Assembly: GCA_963576735.1 (NCBI GenBank)
Contig: OY755174.1
Coordinates: forward strand, 2,542,001 to 2,606,000
Direction: 5' to 3'
Length of the DNA: 64,000 bases
Source of the DNA: Bedellia somnulentella
Lineage: Eukaryota; Arthropoda; Insecta; Lepidoptera; Bedelliidae
Shown: positions 55,141-64,000 of the stretch, in pieces
How the letters are laid out: each line of letters starts with the position of its first letter
How positions within the stretch are numbered: the stretch's first letter is position 1
The notes under the pieces: model-generated
Database searches by the model: none
What the model was told of the DNA's origin: nothing
The model's input: the letters and a program-made list of their open reading frames with translations, nothing else
Position numbers and translations under genes: made by a program

Positions 55141-55493
55141 TCTACGTAAGGCTATCAACTATGTTAATATAAATAATACTGTTTTAACACATCTTCACAC
55201 AAAACATTTATTTTTAATGTAATTATTTTCTCGCTTATTTTACTTTTATTTTTAAAACTATCTTCCTATATCTAATTGGACGTTGACCCTAAATTTATCT
55301 TATCCTTGTCGTTTAACTTTTTTTTTAAATAGTGTCATAGTGTCAAAAAAACTAGCTCTAACACGTGTGAGCATCATCTTGTTTTTACTCACATTTTTTA
55401 CCCCACATAGAATATGCTTTAAATCTCATTTCTAATTTACTACGAAACAAAAAATCCACAAGTGTTTCACCAGAGTCTTTCGCCTCTTCATAG

Positions 55494-55650
55494 AGGACCG
55501 GATCCGGAAGTCGCCTTCCTGTCGCCATCTACCGGCGAGCTGCACAACGCGTACAACACCGCAGCTTCCTGTCTAAACTACCTCCACTTCCTGTCCCTGA
55601 GAACTCAACTTTTCAGGAATACCGGAGCTTGCAGTTGCACGCACTTTGGA
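55494..55650 (+). pseudogene. Candidate exon 1 of an unknown duplicated gene, block 2 copy
   Basis: Preceded by TCGCCTCTTCATAG, a plausible acceptor. The frame reads GPDPEVAFLSPSTGELH, NAYNTAASCLNYLHFLSL and NTGACSCTHFGN. Compared with 35363 the encoded changes are L/P and H/R (adjacent) and S/C, the rest being silent. The donor equivalent to GTGAGT in block 1 is replaced by TATGTATAA, so the exon ends cannot be aligned. Unknown function. Confidence 0.35.
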
Positions 55651-55940
55651 AATATGTATAATATTATAAATAAGAAGAAAATTCACGGAATTACAGAAGA
55701 TATATACAAGTAGTTCAAATGCACTTATTTGTGTACAACGTGTAGACAATAAAAATGAATCATAGTTGACATTATTTTTTTCTAACATCCCCCTCCCTAT
55801 GATTCACGTGACAGAGTGTGAAGTCTAAGTGTAAACAAATATGTTGTCATACAACTTAATATAACTCTGCTAGTGGATTTTTATGATCTAACAGTTAACT
55901 CATGGTATCGTTCCTTAATACAAGAGATGTCAATTAAGTT

Positions 55941-56106
55941 TTCCTATTATAAAAAACTGTAGCATTTGTTGTGGTCTTTGTAGTGGCGCAAATCACTTGT
56001 ATATCAGCAATTATCCGGCCAGTGAACCGAACACTAGTGTTTATGGATCACTTGCGATTGGGAGGCACGACAAGAAACGACCTTGGTGAGTCTGAGGAAA
56101 ACTAAT
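55941..56106 (+). pseudogene. Candidate exon 2 of an unknown duplicated gene, block 2 copy
   Basis: A possible acceptor is TGTGGTCTTTGTAG (to 55983) and a strong donor is CCTTG/GTGAGT at 56085/56086, giving a 102-bp exon. The frame GANHLYISNYPASEPN then SVYGSLAIGRHDKKRPW is open through it. Differences from block 1: P/R, D/G and the donor itself. If the exon is real, only this copy could splice normally. Confidence 0.38.
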
Positions 56107-56589
56107 TGACTATAGATTGTTTCACTAATAAAATATCTTACAGCTCTCATAGCTATTATTTTCTCTAAAAACGTTCAATGCGATTATACAATTACCAGTC
56201 GCAATCGTGTTCTGGAGTATTTTCCAATGTAACGTAATATAAATATCCCAGATTGCCTTTGGAACAGAGATTTTAAATAAACGCAAGTATAAATTTAATA
56301 GAGTATCCCACGACGAAGCAAAAAGTGAGGTGTGTAAGTTCTTTTAACATACTTTTTTTTCAGTTTAACCACACAGATTATTATAAAACACAAAGCGTAT
56401 TTTTACTTTCTTATCCTCTCTTGACGTGCGAGACGACTTACAGTAGAAATGTCTTGTTTTTACCTTCAGCGTCTTCTGAAGTGCTTAAGTGATCTGAGGT
56501 TTAAAATGATTAGACAAGTATGTTGATATTTTTCAATAATTACATAGATAGAAATATCAAAGAAGGGCAAACAGTAAGGATACCTACAT

Positions 56590-56790
56590 ATACTAACTAA
56601 GGAATCAGAAAATCCTCAGACACTTTAGAAAATATGAGTGGGTAAAAGATGGTAAAAATAAAGGTTGTTAGTGATGGGTCTCCAACCGCATCGCCCAAAA
56701 ATCCCAAAAAACCCCAATACCGTTAGTCCACTCTTACGTAAACCCACCGGAAGAAATGGGGTAGTGATATTCTAAGCCGACACTACACAG
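56590..56790 (-). mobile_element. SINE-A copy, tail-truncated
   Basis: From AGGAATCAGAAAATCCTC to GCCGACACTACACAGC. Confidence 0.82.
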
Positions 56791-56911
56791 CATAAGTACA
56801 GTAAAGATAAAGGAACTTTATGAAAGAGATGATGATAAGAATACTCTTATATATTCCTCGACAGTCTGACTGATCATTCTGATCATAGCATATTTTCTGA
56901 TCATACGATTA

Positions 56912-57165
56912 GACATACATACATACATACATACTCTCACAGCTATAAATCGCTAGAAGGGGTAGCCAGAGCCAAGGAATTAGAAATTCCTCAGCCACTT
57001 TTGGAAGTTGAGTGGGGAAAAGATGGTAAAATAAAGGTTATTGGTGATGGGTCTCCAACCGCATCGCCCAAAAATCCAATAAAAAGCCCCAATACCCTTA
57101 GTCGCCTCTTACGACACCCGTGGGTAGAAAGGGGTAGCGACATTCTAAACCGGCACTACACGGCA
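56912..57165 (-). mobile_element. SINE-A copy, full length, block 2 only
   Basis: ACATACATACATACTCTCAC tail to ACCGGCACTACACGG head. Confidence 0.9.
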
Positions 57166-57589
57166 ACGATAGGCATACGATTAGAAAATATGCTTTTAAT
57201 CATATGTTTGCTAGTAGCTCTCAGTCAGACTGTCGAGGAAGTTTATATATTTTGTGCACCCTAAAAAGAATATTTTTCAGTGGAATATGACATTGTTAAG
57301 CTTAGGTAAATTTAAGTCACATCAGGTCCTACCTGTAAAATTTATGCTTTTAAGTTAAATAAGTAAATACGAGTATATCCTTCATCAATTTAGGTTACTT
57401 ATATTCTGTTGAACCTTTCTCTTTACCTACTTAATATAGCCATTATTTAAGGTTCAAATAAGCTATGAAAGCGATGGCTTTTCATGCTTTTAGCGTTTTA
57501 TTATTCCTCTCCAATATTTCCCCACGTATCGAGCAAATAGCTGTTATTGTTAGTTTCAAAGCTCTATTTCCCAATATGTAAAATCGATG

Positions 57590-57715
57590 TTGTTTCCGTT
57601 TATTTGTTTGTTCCTATTTCACGTCAGACTGAATTGACGAATCGTTGTAACTTTTCGCTTAGACGACTTGAGTGATTGGCAGTTATGGAAGCTTGTTTTT
57701 TATGAAATATTGATT
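57590..57715. other. Near-identical island, block 2 copy
   Basis: Counterpart of 37590-37730. Confidence 0.35.
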
Positions 57716-58179
57716 TTCACAGACAATACATTTTATTTGATAAATTATTTGTAAGCTTTATTTGAAATGAATATGCCAATAAGAAATAAGCAATTTATTA
57801 AAGTTTTTTTTGTACCTAAATGTGTAAATAACTGACTCCTTTGAAATTTACAGCTGAGATTATGTGTTTATAAGGTGTACCTGTATACTCTTATACTGCA
57901 CATATGTTTTGTTGCTTTTAGTCAACTAACAAGTCAATGCAAGAAAAGAATGTGAATAATTTTCACAGTCGTAATATTTTAATAACTAGATCAACTACTA
58001 CAAAGGTTTTTAAAATAATTATCTTAACATATAGCAAAAAAGTGGCACAGTGCGAGTCAGCTCCCCTTGGTTCCTAAAATTGTAAACAGTTGACTTTTTA
58101 GTAGGTTTTGTAAAAGGTTCAGTAATAGTTTTTATTGAGATGTAATTGAGAATAATAGCCGCGGTTTAACTTTTTAACT

Positions 58180-58365
58180 CATACTCAACATTCACACAGC
58201 ACTGTAAATCCCCAAAGTGATAACAGTAACACTAATATTTCAGAGTATCATGACAAATGTTTGTCATCTGAAGTTCAGAGAACTCACGTTTTGCTCACGC
58301 ATACATTTACGTGACAGGAACAGGCCGATCGCCACTATACACTACTTTGTAGTAAGTAAATCTCA
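58180..58365 (-). mobile_element. Degenerate SINE-B copy shared with block 1
   Basis: Counterpart of 38090-38300; marks the right edge of block 2. Confidence 0.55.
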
Positions 58366-59160
58366 GCTATCCCTTGCGAGGTCGGGCTTCCAGCAACTGG
58401 CAGCTCAAAAAACCGCAAGCGCCGTAAAGTGTCGAAATGTTAAATTTTGGCAGCAGCTGGCACGCGCGCGATGTGTACTTTTTACTTTATTTTTTAATAG
58501 TTTGGCTACTCTGAGATACAACTCAGCCTATTTAACACACTCTGTGTTAAACAAGGAAATGAATGAGTTACTTTTGTTCTATGCTTTACTTACTTTTTTT
58601 TTATTGCCAAGCATTCAAACTTCGTTGATCGTTTTTTTCGCGGCAAAAAAAGTTCTTAGTGCGGTTTTTTGCAAATATCTTTGGTTTTTTGTGGCCTTTA
58701 TGAATGAGATAAGTGTGAAAACGGTAGCTAAGTAAGTGTTCTATTATATAATGGCTTTCTGCAATAGTTTTTGCATATATTTTTGTAAATATGAACCTTT
58801 AACTTATTTGTTTATCTTATCATTAATTTGTGTTTATCTTATCTTTAACTTATGTTTATGAAACTATGGGTGTAACATAGTACTATATTAGTTATATATT
58901 TCAATAGATTATTTATCGGTGATTCCATTGATACTAGACACTTATAAAGCTGCCATACAAAAGTAAACAGTAATTTGAGTTATTCCGACGCTCCTCCTCG
59001 GACGGACGGACCTCCCACTTACGCCACTTAGTCGCTGCCGCTCCGCGGCATTACGACCTAGCGCCCGCCGCGGGTTTCACTGATAACAACCTTGATTATT
59101 TAAAAATTATCCACACACATGATTTATAAAGAGACACATTGTAATTAGAATGTTTTGTTC
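58366..59160. other. No gene recognised
   Basis: A plus frame runs to 58735, but its first third is SINE-B and the rest is dominated by Leu/Phe from T-rich DNA. 58985-59080 is GC-rich (CGCTGCCGCTCCGCGGC). Confidence 0.3.
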
Positions 59161-59275
59161 GGGAGAAGGTAGTCAAATAAAGGTTTTTAGTGATGGATCA
59201 CCAACTGCATCGCCCAACAATCACTTAAATAGCCTCAATGTCCTATATTATGTCCTTTACAATGCGCGCGGGAAT
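59160..59275 (-). mobile_element. Degenerate SINE-A fragment
   Basis: AATAAAGGTTTTTAGTGATG, CACCAACTGCATCGCCCAAC and CACTTAAATAGCC remain. It ends at a TA repeat (59276-59297). Confidence 0.6.
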
Positions 59276-59297
59276 ATATATATATATATATATATAT

Positions 59298-59930
59298 AAA
59301 TCTTGAAGGACATATTGCGTCCTACATGGCGTTATTTGCCGATGATGCTGCGTCCGACTGACTTTCTGCGTCCTGAATACGGACGCAAGATTAACCGACC
59401 CCCATTTTCAGTCCAAGGGTCCCTTATGATGATTAGAATGCAATGGCAAAAAATCGCCATAGACGTAATTTTATTACTATAATGCCTTTCAGCGTATAAT
59501 GTAGTTCCGCCATCGTCCAACTCAAATTTGGAGGGCACTAGTGTTCAGCGTATATTTTACCACGTATATTTTGAGTTCAGTTCACCGATCGTATCGTGTC
59601 CATGAAATATACTTAATTTGTAAAGTTTTTATCATGTTTTAGTCGAGAAAATCTTGCGTCTCTTAAAAATACTTAAACGAGCACTAGGACGGTATCCTTG
59701 GGATTCACGAGGGACCGTTAGCGCGGGACGCGGGGCGGCGGGGTTTAGCGAACTCGCGTGCGGAAGTTTATTAAAGTTTAATCATCAAACAAACATATGC
59801 CGGCCGTGATGCAAGCTTGTCACCACAGTGCATTATTTGCGTAAAGTATATAAGCGGAAAAAAATGATATTTATTTAGTTCTTTTACATTCTCGCCTTTC
59901 CCATGGCCGAAAAAGAAAATATAAAATTTT
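59298..59930. other. Unassigned sequence, partly LINE 3' UTR
   Basis: 59840-59975 is probably 3' UTR of the R4-like element. 59300-59560 has an isolated LFADDAA-coding string and GC-rich 59690-59760; no gene can be supported. Confidence 0.35.
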
Positions 59931-59975
59931 AATGGGAGAGGCGGTACTCCCCGACAAGAGCACAGTCGGTCGGGG

Positions 59976-61690
59976 TCAGGGAGTCAGGTTCAAGAACCGA
60001 CGGACGATCCGAGCCGTATCAAGCAGCACCGCTTTCTGCATTTGTGCTGGAACCGAGACGCCACAGAAATCCAACCGCCTCAAGTTGGTCGCGAGGCTGG
60101 TTGGAATTAACCCGTTCGCGGACAAAACAATTGGGATAATTTCAGTCGAGGTCACACCCCACATGTCGGTGATCTCGTGAGCCAGGTCGAGATACTTCCG
60201 ACGCTTCTCGGTTTCGGCTTTCACGAGACCCTCGTCATGTGGGATAGTGACATCCACTAGAAACACCCTCAACTGCAACCGATCCCATACCACGATATCA
60301 GGCTTATTCGCTAAAATAGCCCTGTCCATGATAACGGATCGGTCCCAATAGATTTTGGCTCGGTCGTTTTCTAGGATTGGCTCCGGCAGATACTTGTAAT
60401 ACGGCAGCCTCTGTTGCAAGAGTCTGTATTTCAGAGCGAGCTCCTGATGTAGGATTTTGGCTGCTTGGTTGTGTCTGTGCAAGTCCTCAGTGTTAGCAAG
60501 AGCCGAACAACCGGAAATAACATGCCTAAGTGACTCTCCGGGACGGCCACATGCTCGACAGATGTCTGTGGTACCGTCCTTTAGGATGTATTTCCGATAG
60601 TTCCGCGTCTTGATAACCTGGTCTTGTATTGCACAGAGAAAACCTTCGGTTTCCCCAAAGAGGTCCCCGAAACGCAGCCAATGCAGGGAGGCTTTACGGT
60701 CCACGAAAGTTTCGTGAAGTACCTTGTAAAACCTCCCGTACAGCTCCTTCTCTTTCCATACGGCCTCCCGATCAGAGGTGCTAAGTACCTCCGGGGTTCG
60801 CCAATCCTGTGAGGCCAACGATAAGGGAGTCAGTCCTTTATCACTAGCGACCACCTCTCCCCGAACACTATCATCCGTCATCGTCAAAAAATAGTTTCTG
60901 AAGTTGCATACCTCGCGGTTGTGCATGGTTTTGGCACTTAAGAGGCCTCGACCACCACACTTTCGCGGAATATACAATCTCATAACCGACGACCTCGGAT
61001 GATGCATTCGATGAGAGGTCATCATCGTGCGGACTCGTCTGTCCAGAGCGTCGAGTTCGGTCTGAGTCCATCTGAGCACGCCAAATGTGTACATCAGTAC
61101 AGGCATGACCCAGGAGTTAATGGCTCGGATCTTATTAACGCCTGACAAGTAGCTATTAAGCACACTTTTCAGGCGTTCATAAAACTCCTCGCAAACACCC
61201 TGTTTCACGTCTGCCACCTTCACACCGATGGTTTGTGACATGCCCAGATACCGGTATGTTTCAGCCTCGGAGAGTGCCCTCAAATGATTGGTGCCGACAT
61301 CGACACCATCAGAGTGCACGACATGCCCCTTCTCAACATGGATGACCGCACACTTATCGACCCCGAGCTCCATCTTGACGGAACCACTGAAATCGTTAGT
61401 GATCGTCAGTAGCTCCGCCAATCTGTCAGCCGTGGGGGCGTAAAGCTTCAGGTCATCCATGTAAAGGAGATGAGGCAAGCGTAGTCCGCCTCTCCGAAAC
61501 TGAAAGCCCGTCCCCGAATTCTCCAAGAGTGTACTTAGAGGATTCAGGGCCAAGCAAAACCAAACTGGACTCAGGCAATCGCCCTGGAAAATCCCTCGCC
61601 TTATATCAATTTGGTCATCCGCATCCGTCATCCGCTGACCGTCTAAACTCAGGATCGTTCTCCAGCACCCATACGTTGCCCGAGGAAGTG
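59976..61690 (-). pseudogene. R4-like ORF, part 3: RT palm to endonuclease
   Basis: The open frame continues upstream of its first Met (61631) through WRTILSLDGQRM to about 61690, where it meets part 2 in another phase. It begins with the RT motif IRRGIFQGDCLSPVWFCLAL; the catalytic YMDD is in LLYMDDLKLYA. Then come the thumb, a CCHC finger CRACGRPGESLRHVISGC (C-x2-C-x8-H-x4-C) and the restriction-like endonuclease, with KPDIVVW, then D after 14 residues in FLVDVTIPHD, and E/K residues in the next helix (KAETEKRRKYLDLAHE). In the family the endonuclease nicks the target and the RT primes on the 3' end. No stop interrupts this part, and catalytic residues are intact. Confidence 0.92.
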
Positions 61691-62410
61691 TCGAACTGCA
61701 CTATCAATTTTGTACAGCTCGAGGACCCTCATGAGCCATGTATGAGGTACCGAATCGAACGCCTTCCTGTAGTCTATCCAGCCAGCGGAGAAGTTCCGAC
61801 GGTTGCGTTTGACCAGTTGGCCTACGACCGCGTCGATGAGGAGCAGCTCCTTGCTACCGCGACTACCGCCCCTACATCCGTTCTGAGCTCCAGATATCAC
61901 ATTGTTATCAACAATGTGTTGAGTAATCTTGGAGCTCAGAACGGATGTCAAGGTCTTGTAAATTGTACAAAGACAAGTAATGGGGCGGTATTGTGATGGA
62001 TCCGCGGTAGCATCGCTCTTTGGAGCTAAATGAGTGACCCCAGTAGTTAAGAAGTTCGGGAGCGTCCCACTCTCGAGGGCGCTTTGGAACTGACGGGCGA
62101 GAGTAGCGTGACAGCGCGTGAACCCCTTCAACCAGTAATGGTGCAATCCGTCCGGCCCCGGACTTTTCCAGTTCGGAGCCTTACGGATCGCAGCCACCAC
62201 ATCCTCCTCGGATATGTTGACGGGGTTCATGGGCGCTATGGGCTCGCACGCTCCCTCGACCGCCTCGAACCATCGGCCCTCTTCGTGATCAACAGGCAGC
62301 GACCAAAGCCCACGCCAAAAGGCTACTACATCGGCTTTTTCCGGTCGCTGACCTGTCGTAACCACGTCGGGACGCTCCAAAGTTCTGTAGAACTTCTTCT
62401 GGTCACTCAT
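61649..62410 (-). pseudogene. R4-like ORF, part 2: RT fingers and first palm
   Basis: Frame differing from parts 1 and 3. It starts DQKKFYRTLERPD, has VVAFWRGLWSLP, then KSPGPDGLHHYWLKG, YRPITCLCTIYKTLTSVLSS and IDYRKAFDSVPHTWLMRVLE with the first catalytic Asp. Near 61690 its homology ends (HFLG) and continues in the frame of part 3, so one single-base indel splits the RT domain. Its ATG (62410-62408) overlaps the stop of part 1 in ATGAGTGA. That overlap may be accidental, since R4 elements usually have one ORF. Confidence 0.9.
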
Positions 62411-63407
62411 GAAGAGACGATTCTGTTGGTACCTCTTCTACCTCCGCGATCTTCTGCTTCAGATCATCGATGTGCTCCACCAGTCTACAGGCAAACTCCG
62501 GTGAGTTGTCAAAGACGTTCTCACCAGGGAATGCCTCCCTGACGAAGCGCACCACCCTCGGCCTATTGTTGCCTGATCTGAAGCTGGTCAGTTTGCCGAT
62601 GAGGACCCTGGCCCTTGTGATACGGCTTTCAATCCGCCTCATCCAGGCTGGTCTAGTTCTAGTCTTGGGACTAGTACTGCCAGCCTGGCGGGAGCCACCA
62701 GCTCTTGTTGGCGGCATCCTGACGCCGACAAATTGACAAACTGTCATTGCGGCGCCAAAGAGAACTGAATCCGTATCCCAAAGGTCCATGCTGCTCTCTA
62801 AAAATGAGGGCAGCATGGTATTGACGGCCTCAACGACATCCCGAACCTTGATGCTGAGAGGAACTCGGGGCAGCCTTGGCCTCCTTTCGAGAGGCATTTG
62901 GCGATATTCCAGGATCGTCTCTTCGAGTGCGCTCCTCACCAAATCCAAATCCAGGGAGACTGTTCCCCAATCGCTTTCCGCACCACCCACATCCGGCAGG
63001 TTAGCAATTGGCTCCCTCCTTACTTCCCGTTCAAAGACTGGAGGGAGAACCTGCAAAGGTGGCTCTTCGTCTAGCGGGGGAACAGCCTCGCGTCGCAATT
63101 GTTCGAGTTCGGTAGTGCTGAAAAGTTTTGAGCCCTGTATGTAACGAACTCGATCCGCCAGGTTTTGTTCTGTGACGGTCAAATTGGGCCCCAGCCTCAG
63201 AAATTCGCGGTACATTGCTGCCCGATAACCCGTCCGTCCAGTTCTTGAACCCGAGGCCCTAATATAGGCCCGCATGGCATTCCTATTCATTTCGACCGTC
63301 CATGCCATGCGGCGCCTTGTTCCACCAGCGAGCGGGGCAGTGCATGACAAAGGATTTTTGGAAAAAGTGGTGTAGGGTGGTGATAATATAAATTCAATGT
63401 CCGACAT
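62403..63407 (-). pseudogene. R4-like ORF, part 1: N-terminal domain
   Basis: An open frame of 334 codons with ATG at 63407. It includes WTVEMNRNAMRAYIRAS, YRAAMYREFLRLGPNLTVTE and QNLADRVRYIQGSKLFSTTE, which match the conserved N-terminal region of R4-clade proteins, then a Pro/Glu/Arg-rich linker and WMRRIESRITRARVLIGKLT. It ends ESSLHE-stop at 62403. No CCHH fingers of the R2 kind are visible. Typical elements continue without a stop into the FYR-containing region, so a second indel near 62410 is likely but less certain than the one at 61690. Confidence 0.8.
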
Positions 63408-63514
63408 CGATCGTTCAAAACCAAATTAAAACAATATTTAATTAATAAATGTTATATGCTTGGAAATAGCTACATCAACCATTATTGAATAATGATTATG
63501 ATTCATTTTCTTAA

Positions 63515-63718
63515 GACTCAAGCATTCACGCCATATGTCCCCGAAGGTGTAAGTAGAGGCACTAAAACTTCTGAACATCACGAACGAGAAATTAACCAAA
63601 TATATATTTCTTAAGATTAAGAAAAGACCCGTGACAATTCGTGTAGGCCCGATCTGGGATTTGAACCTTAGTCGTTTGCACGATAACTGGTGTTCTACCC
63701 ACTGAGCTATCATGGTTA
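63515..63718 (-). mobile_element. SINE-B copy, internally deleted
   Basis: CTTCTGAACATCACG near one end and the tRNA-like head at the other: TGGGATTTGAACCTTAGTCG and CCCACTGAGCTATCATGG. About 150 bp of the middle are absent. Confidence 0.75.
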
Positions 63719-64000
63719 TATTGCTTTTTAAGATTTTCAAAGGTATTGTCACTATTGTGTGCTAACTATTCATTATTTATTATCTGTGCCTGGGGTCATT
63801 ATAATCCTTAATATAGGTGGAAGCCTCTTGGTTTGTAATCTGGATTCAATTATTCAAAAACAGTATTCGGAAGCAATCTGAATTCAATAGTAGATGGATG
63901 TAATTTAGTCATTATAATCACAATGATATATGCAGAGCATTATACGGACTTGATATAAATGTACATTCGGACGGAGGCGGGAATGTGCATGCAGTGTATT
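63719..64000. other. Right edge, no feature seen
   Basis: AT-rich sequence without frames or known repeats. Confidence 0.4.

Larger units (their letters stand above)
47605..58365 (+). repeat. Segmental duplication, block 2
   Basis: Direct second copy of block 1. Private insertions include SINE-A at 48046, 48670, 53575, 56590 and 56912, SINE-B at 52620, RTE at 50036 and a LINE tail at 50885. Confidence 0.85.
59840..63425 (-). mobile_element. R4/Dong-like non-LTR retrotransposon, nearly full length
   Basis: A 3.4-kb coding region on the minus strand with N-terminal domain, reverse transcriptase, CCHC finger and restriction-like endonuclease, in that order, as in site-selective R2/R4-type LINEs. 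The 5' boundary is just beyond 63407 and the 3' boundary is not clear; ATATTTA occurs near both edges (59868 and 63434) and might be a target-site duplication. The family placement rests on YRPITCL, GIFQGDCLSPVWFCLALNPL and PDI-type endonuclease motifs. Confidence 0.85.

Noticed and set aside
58217..58735. 172-codon plus-strand frame
   Set aside because: The first third is a decayed SINE-B and the remainder is rich in Phe and Leu from T-rich DNA; no motif, no paralogue.
59325..59370. Reverse-transcriptase-like string YMALFADDAA on the plus strand
   Set aside because: Stops follow directly and no neighbouring RT motifs could be found; too short to call a LINE.
61529..63144. Long plus-strand frames of 88-155 codons
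   Set aside because: They are antisense shadows of the R4-like coding region, which has clear RT and endonuclease motifs on the minus strand.

Overview
This 64 kb window looks like a repeat-dense, AT-rich intergenic or intronic stretch of an insect nuclear genome, most likely a moth or butterfly. The signs are several Helitrons ending in CTAG, RTE-type LINE tails ending in runs of TATG, a very abundant SINE of about 245 bp with the same kind of tail, a second SINE with a tRNA head, CR1/Jockey-type and R4/Dong-type LINEs, and two tRNA-His genes. There are no bacterial operons, CRISPR arrays or rRNA genes. No complete host protein-coding gene could be recognised. All repeat families were recognised by eye, so names such as SINE-A, SINE-B and TRL are labels for this window only.

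Layout. 1-7 kb: two Helitrons in opposite orientation lie between the two halves of a perfect 36-bp inverted repeat spaced 6.4 kb apart. 7-15 kb: SINE-A and SINE-B copies, a Helitron carrying an RTE tail, and a MITE. 15.3-16.3 kb: an unusual block of three head-to-tail tRNA-like units plus one inverted unit, set into a LINE open frame and flanked by a 16-bp direct repeat. 20.3-21.1 kb: a short third copy of part of the following duplication. 21.7-38.3 kb and 47.6-58.4 kb: two direct copies of one large segmental duplication. Each has a tRNA-His gene and the same ordered series of anchor segments, and they differ by lineage-specific insertions of Helitrons, RTE tails, SINEs, an expanded TA microsatellite, a hAT relic and a probable ionotropic-receptor exon fragment. 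38.3-47.4 kb: a CR1/Jockey LINE enclosed by a 200-bp inverted repeat, then a 1.2-kb transposon with long terminal inverted repeats. 59.9-63.4 kb: a nearly full-length R4/Dong-like retrotransposon on the minus strand, with reverse transcriptase, CCHC finger and restriction-like endonuclease, broken by at least one frameshift.

How the parts relate. The RTE LINE tail and SINE-A share their last roughly 45-50 bp, which suggests that the RTE machinery mobilised SINE-A. Comparing the two duplicated blocks gives a built-in relative dating of insertions: shared ones are older than the duplication, private ones are younger. It also reveals short islands (about 28.1/49.5, 34.9/55.0, 35.4/55.5, 36.6/56.0 and 37.6/57.6 kb) that are clearly more alike than their surroundings. 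Two of these have open frames and splice-like edges and are the best candidates for exons of an unrecognised duplicated host gene.
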